64,000 bases of DNA from Bacteroidales bacterium. GTDB lineage: Bacteria; Bacteroidota; Bacteroidia; Bacteroidales; JAADGE01. Below, one piece after another: positions 1-8,764 of this stretch; the first letter of the stretch is position 1, and every line of letters begins with the position of its first letter. Made by a program: the position numbers and the translations under genes. Where the stretch lies: NCBI GenBank assembly GCA_021108035.1, contig JAIORQ010000016.1:1-64000 (forward strand), read 5' to 3'. Under the pieces are notes generated by a model. The model saw only the letters and a list, made by a program, of their open reading frames with translations, searched no databases and had not been told where the DNA came from.

Positions 1-217
1 AATAAGGTTTATTATAAGTCTTCTTATTTCTATTAAGGTTAAAAATAACAGATAAGGTTTTTGCAAATAATTATAAAAACCTTATTTTAAAAGTTATAAC
101 CTTAGTAGAAAATAATCCGGCTAAACTCAAAACCTTATTACCTTATTCAACAGCAAAACAAGCGTTCTGTATCTTATTGATAATCAGCAATGTATAGCTT
201 ATGTTGACGCATATGCC
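1..217. repeat. 217-bp dispersed direct repeat, copy 1
   Basis: Matches 8974-9190 base for base except one position (T at 202, A in the other copy). It is rich in short inverted motifs of the type AATAAGG / CCTTATT. It may continue leftward beyond the window. No coding potential is seen. The near identity over 217 bp at 8.8 kb distance argues for recent mobility or gene conversion. Confidence 0.9.
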
Positions 218-404
218 TTTCAGGGCTTGAAGCAAGTTATTGCCTGTGTCATAGGGCGTTGCCCTTTGTTATTGATTTAAGCCCTTTGGGCTTTTATTTA
301 ACTTCGTAAAGTAGAACTAACAACAATTTCATTAAATAGAGCCAATAATTTTAGCATTAAGAAAAAAACATGAAAGCAGCAACTATTGTAATATTATTTT
401 TCAG
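218..404. repeat. REP-like short hairpins upstream of cmk
   Basis: Contains AGGGCGTTGCCCT (253-265) and AAGCCCTTTGGGCTT (279-293, followed by TTATTT, so terminator-like). The same GGGC..GCCC style of hairpin occurs at 18171-18252. The remaining ~110 bp up to cmk has no recognisable gene; no clean TAnnTTTG box is visible for cmk. Confidence 0.55.
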
Positions 405-1115
405 ATGAAATATAAAAAACTAATCATAGCCATAGACGGACATTCTTCCTGCGGTAAAAGCACATTGGCAAAAGACTTGGCAAAACATTTTAAATATAAT
501 TATATTGATACAGGAGCAATGTATCGTGCTGTAACATTATATGTTATTGAAAATAACTTTTCTAAAGACAAGAAGATTAACGAACTGCTGTTACAACAAG
601 CTTTTGAAGAAAAAAAAATTTTAATCGGTTTTCATTTTAACATCAAGACAAAAAAATCAGAAACATTATTAAACGGAAAAAATATTGAAAATCAAATAAG
701 AGGAATTGAAGTTTCTAATCTTGTCAGTCCGGTTGCCGTTATTCCGTTTGTAAGATACAGACTTGTTGATCTGCAAAGAGAAATGGGAAAAGGAGGCGGA
801 ATTGTTATGGACGGAAGAGATATTGGTACTAACGTTTTTCCGAATGCCGATCTTAAAATATTTTTAACTGCCGATGCTGAAATAAGAGCCGAAAGAAGAC
901 ATAAAGAACTGAAAGAAAAAGGGCAAGAAGTCAGCTTTGAAGATATCTTAAAAAATGTAAAAGAAAGAGATCATATTGATTCGACCAGAAAAACAAATCC
1001 TTTAAAACAAGCTAAAGACGCTGTTTTACTTGATAATTCAAACGTAACTGTTGCTGAGCAAACAAAAATTGCAATTAATTTAATTAATAAAGTTTTACAG
1101 AATTCAAAAAAATGA
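405..1115 (+). CDS. cmk: (d)CMP kinase (cytidylate kinase)
   Basis: Cytoplasmic kinase that phosphorylates CMP and dCMP using ATP. The P-loop GHSSCGKST is at residues 12-20, the DTGAMYRA nucleotide-binding segment at 35-42, and the MDGRDIGT motif at 135-142, followed by an arginine-rich lid region. The length of 236 residues is normal for the family. The ATG start directly precedes the conserved N-terminal strand. Its stop overlaps the start of ispH by 4 nt (ATGA), so the two are translationally coupled. The pairing of cmk with ispH is common in bacteria. Nothing unusual is seen and the assignment is secure. Confidence 0.97.
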   Translation: MKYKKLIIAIDGHSSCGKSTLAKDLAKHFKYNYIDTGAMYRAVTLYVIENNFSKDKKINELLLQQAFEEKKILIGFHFNIKTKKSETLLNGKNIENQIRGIEVSNLVSPVAVIPFVRYRLVDLQREMGKGGGIVMDGRDIGTNVFPNADLKIFLTADAEIRAERRHKELKEKGQEVSFEDILKNVKERDHIDSTRKTNPLKQAKDAVLLDNSNVTVAEQTKIAINLINKVLQNSKK

Positions 1116-1990
1116 AGATAGAGACAGACACAAACTCCGGTTTTTGTTTCGGAGTTGTAAAAGCCATTGAAACAGCTGAATTTGAGTTGGAAAAAGGAGA
1201 ACAACTATATTGTTTGGGTGATATTGTTCATAATGACGCTGAGGTTAAAAGACTTGAGAATAAAGGTTTAAAAACTATTAATTATGATGAGTTCAAATCA
1301 TTAAAAAATGCTAAAGTAATGTTAAGAGCTCATGGAGAACCACCTGAAACATACCTAATTGCCAAAAAAAATAATATTGATCTTATTGATGCTTCCTGCC
1401 CCATAGTTTTAAATCTTCAAAGAAAGATAAATAAAGCTTATATTGATGTGAAAGATATAAACGGACAAATAGTTATTTTCGGCAAAGAAGGTCATGCCGA
1501 AGTAATTGGCTTGCTCGGACATACCGAGAATAAAGGCATAATTGTATCAGAAATTGAAGATTTAAAAAAAATTGACTATTCTAAACCGATAAATATCTTT
1601 TCGCAAACGACTAAAAGTCGCTCAAGTTATTTAAAAATAATTGAAGAAATAAAAAAACGTATGATCGAAGCACAAGGTAGTGATAATATTAATTTTATTT
1701 CTAACGACTCTATATGCAGGCAAGTTTCAAACAGAGATGTTTTTTTGGAAGAATTTGCAGGCAAACATGATATTATCATTTTTATAAGCGGCAAAAAAAG
1801 TTCAAACGGAAAAATTTTATACCAAGTATGCAAAAATAAAAATAAAAGAAGTTTTTTTATTTCCGATACTGACGAACTCGACAAATCTTGGTTCAAAAAT
1901 AATGACTCAGTAGGAATTTGCGGAGCAACATCAAGCCCGAATTGGTTAATGGAAAAAGTTAAGAATGCAATTCAGAAATTAGAAATTTGA
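1112..1990 (+). CDS. ispH: 4-hydroxy-3-methylbut-2-enyl diphosphate reductase (IspH/LytB)
   Basis: Last enzyme of the methylerythritol phosphate pathway; reduces HMBPP to IPP and DMAPP with a 4Fe-4S cluster. The three cluster cysteines expected for the family are visible: C12 (GFCFGV), C96 (DASCPIV) and C202 (SICRQVSNRD). The AHGEPPE segment and the GATSSPNWL motif near the C-terminus, which contribute active-site residues, are also present. At 292 residues it is complete. It overlaps cmk by 4 nt and is followed after 25 nt by a GT-C-like membrane protein gene, giving a three-gene operon that ends at the terminator at 3439-3464. Confidence 0.97.
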   Translation: MKIETDTNSGFCFGVVKAIETAEFELEKGEQLYCLGDIVHNDAEVKRLENKGLKTINYDEFKSLKNAKVMLRAHGEPPETYLIAKKNNIDLIDASCPIVLNLQRKINKAYIDVKDINGQIVIFGKEGHAEVIGLLGHTENKGIIVSEIEDLKKIDYSKPINIFSQTTKSRSSYLKIIEEIKKRMIEAQGSDNINFISNDSICRQVSNRDVFLEEFAGKHDIIIFISGKKSSNGKILYQVCKNKNKRSFFISDTDELDKSWFKNNDSVGICGATSSPNWLMEKVKNAIQKLEI

Positions 1991-2015
1991 TTTCAGTAGT
2001 CATAAACTTTCACAA

Positions 2016-3449
2016 ATGAATAAAAACTTACCAAAAGAAATACTCTCTTTGTTACCTTTCTTCATCTTTTTTACAATCCTGACTTGGTTTGTTTCGGATA
2101 ATATATTTTTTTGGGATACTGTTCAATTGGGGTCAAGACATGCACATTATTTTTATGAAAATAATTTCAGCAGTATTCTTTTGCCTGATAGTTTTGACAG
2201 CGGTCATATACCCGGTTTCGGGGTATATTTGGCATTTATTTGGAAGATATTCGGAAAAACATTATTTGTCAGTCATTTTGCAATGCTGCCATTTATTATT
2301 GGAATTGTTTGGCAAGCATATTTGCTCACAAAAAGATTCATTACAAAAAAACATATACTCTTTGCATTGGCTTTAATTTTGGCAGATGCAACATTATTAT
2401 CACAATTTACACTGATAAGTCCTGATGTTCCTTTGGTTTTCTTTTTCCTTACAGCATTAAATTCTGTAATAAAACAAAATAAATTAATATTATCTCTTTC
2501 AACAGCCGGTTTATTTCTAATCAGCATGAGAGGAATGATGGTATCTGCCGGAATATTGGTATTAGACATCATTTTTACCGTAAATACCAAATCGTTTAAA
2601 CAACTCATATTACAACTTCTGAAAAAATCAATAATATATCTTCCTGCATTTCTGATTTTTTTAATGTACAGCATATATCACTACAAAGTTAAAGGGTGGA
2701 TCGGCTATCATGAAGACTCACCGTGGCAAAAAAACTTTGAAATCACATCTTTTTCGGGATTTTTAAGAAATATCGGAATATTAATATGGCGATTGTTGGA
2801 TTTCGGAAGAGTTTTTATTTGGATTGCAGCGATAGTTATTTCAATAATATCAATAAAAACATTATTTAAAGATAAAAACATCCGTAAAATATTCTTAATT
2901 TTTCTTATAACTTTATTCAGCTTATCAATAAGTTTTCTGTTATACAGAAGTTTAACAGGGCACCGCTACATCTTGCCTGTTTATCTGATATTTACATTAC
3001 TTGCATCTTATCTCATTTTTGAAAAAATCAAAAAAGAAAAACTGAAATTTATAATATTTTCATTAGTTCTTACAGGTATGTTAAGCGGTAATTTTTGGAT
3101 TTATCCCGAAAACATTTCACAAGGTTGGGATTCTACTTTGGCTCACTTGCATTATTACAAGTTAAGAAATGAAATGCTTAACTATATGAATATGAATAAA
3201 ACAGATATTAAGAAAACCGTATCTTCATTTCCCAATCTTGCAAATTTAAAATATTTGAATTTGAGCAATGATACAAGTTCTTTTCAGGAAAAGGATTTAG
3301 AAAATAATAATTATTTATTCTATTCAAATATTTTTAATGATTTCTCTGATAATGAAATTAAACTGTTAAAAACTGATTTCAAGGAAATAAAAAAAATCGA
3401 ATCTTTTGGTGTTTTTATAACACTAAACAAAAAAAAATCCGAGCATTAA
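2016..3449 (+). CDS. Polytopic membrane glycosyltransferase-like protein (GT-C / GT39 type)
   Basis: Integral membrane protein of 477 residues with about ten hydrophobic segments and a C-terminal soluble tail of roughly 110 residues. The first periplasmic loop contains FFWDT and a HAHYFYENNF stretch, which resembles the acidic first-loop motif of dolichyl-phosphate-mannose/ArnT-type GT-C transferases; a PDVPLVFFFLTAL-like helix follows, as in that family. Substrate is unknown, probably a polyprenyl-linked sugar used in envelope glycosylation. It lies 25 nt after ispH. The stop codon TAA lies inside the stem-loop of the transcription terminator. Family-level assignment is moderately sure, function is inferred. 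Confidence 0.7.
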   Translation: MNKNLPKEILSLLPFFIFFTILTWFVSDNIFFWDTVQLGSRHAHYFYENNFSSILLPDSFDSGHIPGFGVYLAFIWKIFGKTLFVSHFAMLPFIIGIVWQAYLLTKRFITKKHILFALALILADATLLSQFTLISPDVPLVFFFLTALNSVIKQNKLILSLSTAGLFLISMRGMMVSAGILVLDIIFTVNTKSFKQLILQLLKKSIIYLPAFLIFLMYSIYHYKVKGWIGYHEDSPWQKNFEITSFSGFLRNIGILIWRLLDFGRVFIWIAAIVISIISIKTLFKDKNIRKIFLIFLITLFSLSISFLLYRSLTGHRYILPVYLIFTLLASYLIFEKIKKEKLKFIIFSLVLTGMLSGNFWIYPENISQGWDSTLAHLHYYKLRNEMLNYMNMNKTDIKKTVSSFPNLANLKYLNLSNDTSSFQEKDLENNNYLFYSNIFNDFSDNEIKLLKTDFKEIKKIESFGVFITLNKKKSEH

Positions 3450-3464
3450 TGCTCGGTTTTTTTT
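3439..3464 (+). terminator. Rho-independent terminator of the cmk-ispH operon
   Basis: Perfect stem CCGAGCATT/AATGCTCGG (3439-3456) followed by eight T. The stop codon of the upstream gene (3447-3449) is within the stem. Confidence 0.92.
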
Positions 3465-3574
3465 ATACGTTTCAAAATTTAGTATTAGATGAGGGATTGC
3501 AGCGAAATAAGATATTCAATTTAAAGGCAATTTTTTTCTGTTTACTAAAGAAATACGAAATTAGCTTTTATTGT

Positions 3575-3582
3575 TATATTTG
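3575..3582 (+). promoter_or_regulatory. Bacteroidota -7 box for the cytochrome c gene
   Basis: TATATTTG matches the TAnnTTTG consensus and lies 27 nt upstream of the ATG at 3610. It excludes a longer TTG-initiated reading frame that would start at 3571, inside the promoter. Confidence 0.65.
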
Positions 3583-3609
3583 CAAATCAAAACCCAAATT
3601 TTAAATTTT

Positions 3610-4002
3610 ATGAATCTCAAAGTATTTTCCTTTTTTTTACTCTTTATAAGTTTAAGTATCCTGTTTTTTTCCTGTTCAAATAATGAAGAATCTTCTGTTG
3701 AAGAAAATGAAGAAAAAGCCGAACAAATTCCGGATTACTCAGCAGGAAAAAATATATACATAAAAAATTGCCAAACTTGTCATCAGGAAAACGGAGAAGG
3801 TGTACCCGGTGCATTTCCGTCATTAACGGAAAAAGCCGCTAATATCAATTCTGTCGTAAACGGTGTTGAAGGTTCTGTTATGATTGCTTTTAAGGATAAA
3901 CTTACTGATCAACAAATTACAGATGTTATAAATTTTATTAATCATTATTGGGAGAATAATTTTGATGAAATAAATATCAATGAAATAACAGAAATTAAAT
4001 AG
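3610..4002 (+). CDS. Lipoprotein c-type cytochrome
   Basis: Small monoheme electron carrier, probably anchored to the outer face of a membrane. The N-terminus has a hydrophobic signal with lipobox FFSC, followed by an acidic linker rich in glutamate. The heme-binding motif CQTCH is about residues 57-61, and a downstream methionine in the GSVMIAF segment is the likely sixth ligand. The 130-residue size and the NGEGVPGAFPSL segment are typical for class I cytochromes of the cbb3-type/diheme-subunit family. Start chosen because the promoter box overlaps any longer frame. It is monocistronic by context. Electron partner is unknown. Confidence 0.88.
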   Translation: MNLKVFSFFLLFISLSILFFSCSNNEESSVEENEEKAEQIPDYSAGKNIYIKNCQTCHQENGEGVPGAFPSLTEKAANINSVVNGVEGSVMIAFKDKLTDQQITDVINFINHYWENNFDEININEITEIK

Positions 4003-4077
4003 ATATACCAACCTCCTGTTTTACAGGTACTTAAAGATTTAATGTGAAATTTATTTTACAATAATCAACAATATTTT

Positions 4078-4106
4078 TTTGATAGTATAGTTTTTTAATA
4101 CCTTTG
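4078..4106 (+). promoter_or_regulatory. Promoter of the acidic lipoprotein gene
   Basis: TTTG at 4078-4081 and TACCTTTG at 4099-4106, 17 nt apart, fit the Bacteroidota -33/-7 consensus. The gene starts 37 nt further on. Confidence 0.75.
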
Positions 4107-4143
4107 CATTAATAAATATTTATTAACTAAATTATTTTTTATC

Positions 4144-4395
4144 ATGAAAAGACGTTATTTATCAATTATTGCATTAGCATTTGTATTTGGAATCGCAACA
4201 ATTTTCACATCTTGTAAAAGCGAAGAAGAAGCTACAGAAGACGTTGAAGATGCTTTGAATGAAATGTTCGACGGATTAGAAGAAGCTATGGACGAAGCTG
4301 TTGATTCAGTTAATGCAACAATGGAAGATGCATCTGAAGCAATTGAAGAGACTGTAGAAGATGTAGAAGAAGCTGTAGAAGAAGAAGTTAACTAA
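4144..4395 (+). CDS. Small, very acidic lipoprotein
   Basis: 83-residue protein. A type II signal peptide ends in the lipobox FTSC (cysteine near residue 24). The remaining ~60 residues consist mostly of Glu, Asp, Ala and Val in a heptad-like pattern (units such as VEDALNEMFDGLEEAMDEAV), suggesting a single extended amphipathic helix or coiled coil with a strong negative charge. No catalytic motif. It has its own promoter at 4078-4106 and a bidirectional terminator at 4421-4450, so it is an independently transcribed single gene. Function unknown; similar abundant acidic lipoproteins occur in Bacteroidota, but I recognise no named family. Confidence 0.85.
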   Translation: MKRRYLSIIALAFVFGIATIFTSCKSEEEATEDVEDALNEMFDGLEEAMDEAVDSVNATMEDASEAIEETVEDVEEAVEEEVN

Positions 4396-4420
4396 TTCAG
4401 CTTTTCTAAACAAAAATAAA

Positions 4421-4450
4421 AAACACATCTTATTAAGATGTGTTTTTTTT
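4421..4450. terminator. Bidirectional terminator between convergent genes
   Basis: Stem AAACACATCT/AGATGTGTTT with loop TATTA, preceded by A-rich and followed by T-rich sequence; serves the plus-strand lipoprotein gene and the minus-strand acyltransferase gene whose stop is at 4449. Confidence 0.88.
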
Positions 4451-5783
4451 ATATCTTATCCATTGTATTTATGATCTCTTTTCTTAATTCAATTGTTGAT
4501 TTTGCTTCTTCTTTGTTCTTTATTGTAATAAACCTGAATTGAGCCAATGTTTTTACAAATAAGCGATGTATCATAAATGCCAATAATCCAAAAAACGGCA
4601 ATGTAACCAAATAAATAATTGCAACATACCATATTTTCACAAAAATCCATACAAGTGCAAATTGAATTAAATAAACAACAGGGAATAGAAAAATTGAGAA
4701 GCCGTATTTAATTGAACTTTCAAACTGTCTGTCTTTTATCTTTTTTGTAATTAAACTCGGCAAGAGATACACAATAATATTATTTATTAAACCATAAATA
4801 AAAACAGGCAAGCCTGTCAAAATCAGCAAAAACCTCAACAACATACAATCTCCTTTCCCGGAACGTTCAATAACCCAATCTTTAATTCTGAATTTCTTTA
4901 ATTTATCCGAATATATTCGGATATTCTCCATCAATTTTTCAAAATCATTTGCATTTTTTTCTTTAAGTGTATCAGCCTTTTTTACAATTTCTTTGTCAAT
5001 CTTTACTTTATTTTCCGAACTTAACTTTAAGGAAATATTTTCAGATAATTTTTTATCGTAAATATCTCTCAAAAGATCATATTCATCGTGATAAGCAAGA
5101 TCATCAATATGGATTACTTGTTCAATTATTTTCTTACGAAGTAATTGACTGAATTTAACGATAGTTCTTGCCGGGTCTTTCTTATAATCATCAAAATAAT
5201 CGTTCAAAGTGATTGGTTTACCGAATTTTACAATTAATTTAGATCTAAAGTTCCAATAGTTTGAATAATATATCCCGGTTGGTATAATTTGAACACCTGC
5301 TTTAAAATCATTTTTTTCTTCTGCCATAAAAGCTATCCGTTGAATGCCTTTCTTAAGTTGGTGAACATGCTTTGTATCAAAATGTTGTGCTTCCGGAAAA
5401 ATTACAACACGCTTATTATGCTCCAAAACCTCAATGGTTTTATTATAAATAATTTCATTCAGTTTTAATTTTTCTTTACCGTCTCTCATTCTGTAAACAG
5501 GCAAAATTTTAATGGCAAAAAGCATTTTTGCTGTTCGAGGATTTTTAAAGATATCTGATCTTGCTAAAAACACAGGTTGTGAATCTTGTGCAAAAATAAT
5601 TGCTAAAGCATCCATTAAAGCATTTTGATGGTTAGGTGCAATAAGAACAGGCTTATCTTTCGGGATATTCTCAACTCCAATATAAGTAACTTTTTTATAA
5701 TAAAAGAAATCATGTACAAACTTGGCATACATCTTTAATAAAGTATATCCTAAAGTTTTCTTTTCAACTTTTCCTAAATTCAT
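4449..5783 (-). CDS. 1-acyl-glycerol-3-phosphate acyltransferase-like (PlsC family) membrane protein
   Basis: Transfers acyl chains to a lysophospholipid or related acceptor at the inner membrane. The acyltransferase H-x4-D box appears as NHQNALMD, followed by a FARSDIF-like segment, and the FPEAQH block corresponds to the family's third motif (usually FPEGT). A C-terminal third contains two or three membrane helices and a linker, as in the longer Bacteroidota members of the family. The start is placed at 5783 because a promoter box TAGTTTTG (5801-5808, minus strand) lies just upstream; a longer frame beginning at 5846 would begin upstream of that promoter. Substrate not determinable. Confidence 0.85.
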   Translation of the reverse strand: MNLGKVEKKTLGYTLLKMYAKFVHDFFYYKKVTYIGVENIPKDKPVLIAPNHQNALMDALAIIFAQDSQPVFLARSDIFKNPRTAKMLFAIKILPVYRMRDGKEKLKLNEIIYNKTIEVLEHNKRVVIFPEAQHFDTKHVHQLKKGIQRIAFMAEEKNDFKAGVQIIPTGIYYSNYWNFRSKLIVKFGKPITLNDYFDDYKKDPARTIVKFSQLLRKKIIEQVIHIDDLAYHDEYDLLRDIYDKKLSENISLKLSSENKVKIDKEIVKKADTLKEKNANDFEKLMENIRIYSDKLKKFRIKDWVIERSGKGDCMLLRFLLILTGLPVFIYGLINNIIVYLLPSLITKKIKDRQFESSIKYGFSIFLFPVVYLIQFALVWIFVKIWYVAIIYLVTLPFFGLLAFMIHRLFVKTLAQFRFITIKNKEEAKSTIELRKEIINTMDKI

Positions 5784-5800
5784 AATCAAATAATTTTCTG

Positions 5801-5808
5801 CAAAACTA
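5801..5808 (-). promoter_or_regulatory. -7 box TAGTTTTG of the acyltransferase gene
   Basis: Exact TAnnTTTG match on the minus strand, 17 nt before the proposed ATG at 5783, implying a very short leader. Confidence 0.65.
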
Positions 5809-5990
5809 TTAAATTTCTTGAAACATCCATGATTGATTTTTAACACACACGAGCATGATTATACGGCAAAAGTTACAGATAACATGAACCTTGCGTGTTG
5901 TGAATGTTTCTTCTGATCTTTAAAAATAATTAAATATAAACAGATGAAACTATAATTATTCAACAGATTAAATCAAAAATGTAAAAAAAA

Positions 5991-6018
5991 CTTCTCAAGT
6001 GGTTGAGACGTTTTTTTT
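5991..6018 (+). terminator. Orphan intrinsic terminator in a divergent intergenic region
   Basis: Stem CTCAA (5994-5998) / TTGAG (6003-6007), flanked by A8 before and T8 after. No annotated gene on the plus strand ends before it. The 333-bp gap 5784-6116 otherwise shows no gene; a short RNA could end here. Confidence 0.6.
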
Positions 6019-6074
6019 ATTTGTCTTCAATTCAAGTCTAATGCAAAATCATGCATCGCTTTATCAAATTTTCT

Positions 6075-6082
6075 TATTTTTG
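6075..6082 (+). promoter_or_regulatory. -7 box TATTTTTG of the DUF4254 gene
   Basis: Exact TAnnTTTG consensus 34 nt before the ATG at 6117; no clear TTTG -33 element. Confidence 0.6.
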
Positions 6083-6116
6083 CTGTTCAAAATAAAAAAT
6101 AACATAAATCAAAAAA

Positions 6117-6719
6117 ATGGACAGCAAACTATTCAATAAGATATTTGAAGAAAGCATTAAAAAATATCACATTAAAAATGATATAACAGCTTTATTTACA
6201 TCGAATTACAAAGAATCTGAAATTGAGTATCTTCTTGATAAAAAAAATTGGATAGATACGGTTCAATGGCATTTAGAAGATATTATAAGAGAACCGTCCA
6301 TTGATCCGGAAAAAGCACTTGTGATTAAACGAATGATTGATAAATCAAACCAAGACAGAACTGATCTTGTAGAATTAATTGATGATTACTTCTTCGAAGA
6401 TTTTAAAAATGTTGTGCCAAAAAATGATGCTTTTATTGCAACGGAAACTCCGGCATGGGCAATTGACCGCCTTTCAATATTAAACCTGAAAATTTACCAT
6501 ATGCAAGAAGAATCCGAAAGAATTGATGCTGATGCTGAACATCGTGAAAAATGTTCGTTTAAATTAAAGGTACTGCTTCAACAAAGAGAAGACCTTTCGC
6601 TTGCTCTTAATCAACTTTTTTCAAATATTAAAACAGGAAAATCCGTTATTAAGACTTACAAACAAATGAAGATGTATAATGACCCCGGTTTAAATCCGTT
6701 TTTGAGAAAATCAGAATAA
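6117..6719 (+). CDS. DUF4254 domain-containing protein
   Basis: 200-residue soluble, mostly helical protein of the Bacteroidota family DUF4254. Recognised from the conserved pattern: a tryptophan followed by HLEDIIREP near residue 53, a charged NQDRTDLVELID helix, an ETPAWAIDRLSILNLKIYHM block in the centre, and the C-terminal YKQMKMYNDPGLNPF. No signal peptide. Biochemical function is not known. The gene typically neighbours GT9 heptosyltransferase-like genes, as here (gene at 7019), which suggests a role in lipopolysaccharide or envelope polysaccharide assembly. The 300-bp gap to the next gene contains repeat DNA, so co-transcription is uncertain. Confidence 0.85.
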   Translation: MDSKLFNKIFEESIKKYHIKNDITALFTSNYKESEIEYLLDKKNWIDTVQWHLEDIIREPSIDPEKALVIKRMIDKSNQDRTDLVELIDDYFFEDFKNVVPKNDAFIATETPAWAIDRLSILNLKIYHMQEESERIDADAEHREKCSFKLKVLLQQREDLSLALNQLFSNIKTGKSVIKTYKQMKMYNDPGLNPFLRKSE

Positions 6720-6764
6720 AACAGATAAGTTCAAAGTTATAAAGTTCAAAGTTCAAAAAGCTCT

Positions 6765-6915
6765 CTGCCTGATGGCAGACAGGAAAGTTTAAAGAGTGAG
6801 TCAGGTTCGAAAAATGATTTTTTACCACAAAGACACTAAAACACAAAAAATCACAAATTTAAACTGCTTACCGTAAGCTCTTTGTGTAGTTTTACGGCTT
6901 GGTGGTTTAGTGGCA
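6765..6915. repeat. Short hairpin and long imperfect inverted repeat
   Basis: CTGCCTGATGGCAG (6765-6778) is a small hairpin. At 6824-6915, ACCACAAAGACACTAAAAC and a distal arm TTTGTGTAG...GGTGGTTTAGTGG form a long imperfect palindrome of a type often scattered in Bacteroidota genomes. Repeated AAAGTTCAAAG-type words flank it. No gene is seen in 6720-7018. Confidence 0.55.
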
Positions 6916-7018
6916 TTTTTTATTTTTTTTACTTTTCGGAGTGGGCTCAAAAAATTAAAAGTTTTACACTAACATATTTCAGGCGGGGAAGTGTTAGTTT
7001 ACTCAAAAAAGTTTATAA

Positions 7019-8044
7019 ATGAAGATATTAATTATCAGATTATCTGCTATGGGTGATGTTGCTTTAAGTGTTCCCGCTGTTAAGGCTTTGTCAAATCAAC
7101 ATCATAATATCGAAATCTGCTTGCTGACAAGAAAACTTTTCAATCCTTTTTTTTCAGGTATAAATAATTTAAAAATTATAAATCCTGATCTTAACGGAAA
7201 ACATAAAAGCCTGCCCGGCCTTTTCAAACTTTATAAAGACATAAAAAGAGAATTTGAACCCGATGTTGTAATTGATATTCACGATGTATTAAGAACTCGA
7301 ATATTAAGAGCCTTTTTCAGAATTTCGGGAATTAAGAGTTATAAAATTGATAAAGGCAGAAAAGAAAAAAAACTTCTTACAAAAAAACATAATAAAACCC
7401 TGAAGCAATTAAAGCATACAACTCAAAGATATGCTGATACTTTTTTAAAAGCCGGAATAAATATTAAGCTTGATTTTACTTTACAAACAAGTGAATTCAG
7501 TTTAAGTGTTAAAGCAAATGAACTATTAAATATAAATAAGAAAAAAATTGGTATCGCACCCTTTGCTAAACATTTACAAAAGCAATATCCCATTGAGAAG
7601 AGCAAAGAAATAATTAAGATGTTTGCAAGAAAAGGCTGTCAGGTTTATATATTCGGTGGTGGTAAAACTGAAAAAAAGATTGCAGAAGATATTCAAGATG
7701 CTTGTAAAAATGTTATTTCATTGCCGGGAAAACTTTCATTGCAAGAAGAAATTGCCTGTATAGATCATATGGATTTGATGATAAGTATGGATTCGGCAAA
7801 TATGCATATTGCTGCTTTAACAAATACAAAGATTGTATCAATTTGGGGTGCTACTCATCCTTTTGCAGGTTTTACTCCTTTTATTTCAAAAGACAGATTT
7901 TATATTATACAAAACGAGGAACTGAATTGCAGACCGTGTTCCGTCTTCGGGAATAAACCATGCTACAAAAAAACTCTTGAATGTTTTGAAACAATTAAAC
8001 CTGAAAAAATTGTTGAAATTTGTGAAAAAATTTTGAATCGCTGA
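7019..8044 (+). CDS. Glycosyltransferase family 9 (heptosyltransferase-like)
   Basis: Cytoplasmic GT-B glycosyltransferase that in this family adds a heptose or related sugar to the LPS core. The N-terminus KILIIRLSAMGDVALSVPA is the family signature; the C-terminal Rossmann domain has IFGGGKTEK (about residue 217), followed by SMDSANMHIAAL with the conserved donor-binding D-S-x-x-x-H, and WGATHPFAGF. Length (341) is normal. A cysteine-containing segment CRPCSVFGNKPC near residue 305 is common in family members. It follows DUF4254 in a conserved association. The nearest gene downstream is convergent. Exact acceptor unknown. Confidence 0.92.
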   Translation: MKILIIRLSAMGDVALSVPAVKALSNQHHNIEICLLTRKLFNPFFSGINNLKIINPDLNGKHKSLPGLFKLYKDIKREFEPDVVIDIHDVLRTRILRAFFRISGIKSYKIDKGRKEKKLLTKKHNKTLKQLKHTTQRYADTFLKAGINIKLDFTLQTSEFSLSVKANELLNINKKKIGIAPFAKHLQKQYPIEKSKEIIKMFARKGCQVYIFGGGKTEKKIAEDIQDACKNVISLPGKLSLQEEIACIDHMDLMISMDSANMHIAALTNTKIVSIWGATHPFAGFTPFISKDRFYIIQNEELNCRPCSVFGNKPCYKKTLECFETIKPEKIVEICEKILNR

Positions 8045-8114
8045 AACTTAACATAACAGGCTGAATAAATGCCCGTTTCAATGATGTTAATTTATTTATT
8101 GGGTGTAGTTTTTA

Positions 8115-8570
8115 TTATATATCAGGATCAATTTTATAAATTATTTTTTTAATTTTTTCTAATCCTGTTAATTTATCTAAATCAATATCTTGACCGGGAG
8201 TCTTGTCAATCCAATTACGTTCTTTATACTTTAATATAATCGGTTCTGTTTCACTTAATCTTAATTCTGTATTAATGTGAACATCCATAAAGCCGCAATA
8301 ATAATAACATAAATCATCTTTCCCGTCTTGGTTTATATCCGATACTATCAACTTTGGAGTCGGGCATGAAGAAAGGTGACGAGTGTCCTGCGGTTCTTGT
8401 TTAAAAATTACAGTATCATTTTCATTAGTCAACTTAATTTTTTCTGAATTATATATCACCTTATATTCTCGTCCTGCAAAGATAATTTCCTCCGGATTTA
8501 ATGAAGTTGATTGATTACAACCTATAATCACAAAGAAATTTAGTAATAATAATATATTCTTAATTTTCAT
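8115..8570 (-). CDS. Hypothetical lipoprotein
   Basis: About 151 residues. Start chosen at 8570 because MKIKNILLLLNFFVIIGC forms a canonical type II signal peptide with the lipobox cysteine near residue 18; the frame is open to 8624, but the added residues would spoil the signal. The mature part contains a VSDINQDGKDDLCYYYCG segment, a calcium-binding-like DxNxDGxDD loop as found in FG-GAP/VCBS-type repeats. No other recognisable domain. The upstream flank 8601-8674 is a repeat shared with the gene at 13231-13857. Function unknown. Confidence 0.75.
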   Translation of the reverse strand: MKIKNILLLLNFFVIIGCNQSTSLNPEEIIFAGREYKVIYNSEKIKLTNENDTVIFKQEPQDTRHLSSCPTPKLIVSDINQDGKDDLCYYYCGFMDVHINTELRLSETEPIILKYKERNWIDKTPGQDIDLDKLTGLEKIKKIIYKIDPDI

Positions 8571-8600
8571 CATATTCCTCATATTAAACCTAATATTGAA

Positions 8601-8674
8601 GCATCCTATAGACAATTGCGACAAACAGAATGCGAGTATTCAAAATTAACAAAAAATACTGTAAAAAAAATATA
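8601..8674. repeat. 74-bp upstream repeat, copy A
   Basis: About 88% identical to 13904-13977 (shared core CAAAATTAACAAAAAATACT). Both copies lie just upstream of a minus-strand gene for an exported protein, so it may be a promoter/leader or a cassette boundary. Confidence 0.8.
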
Positions 8675-8764
8675 TCACAATTACCTATTTTACAGCACAT
8701 TTTTTGGTTTTTATCTTACTTCATAGTTACAGAAGGTATGGTTTAATGGTTTGGTATTTTGATT

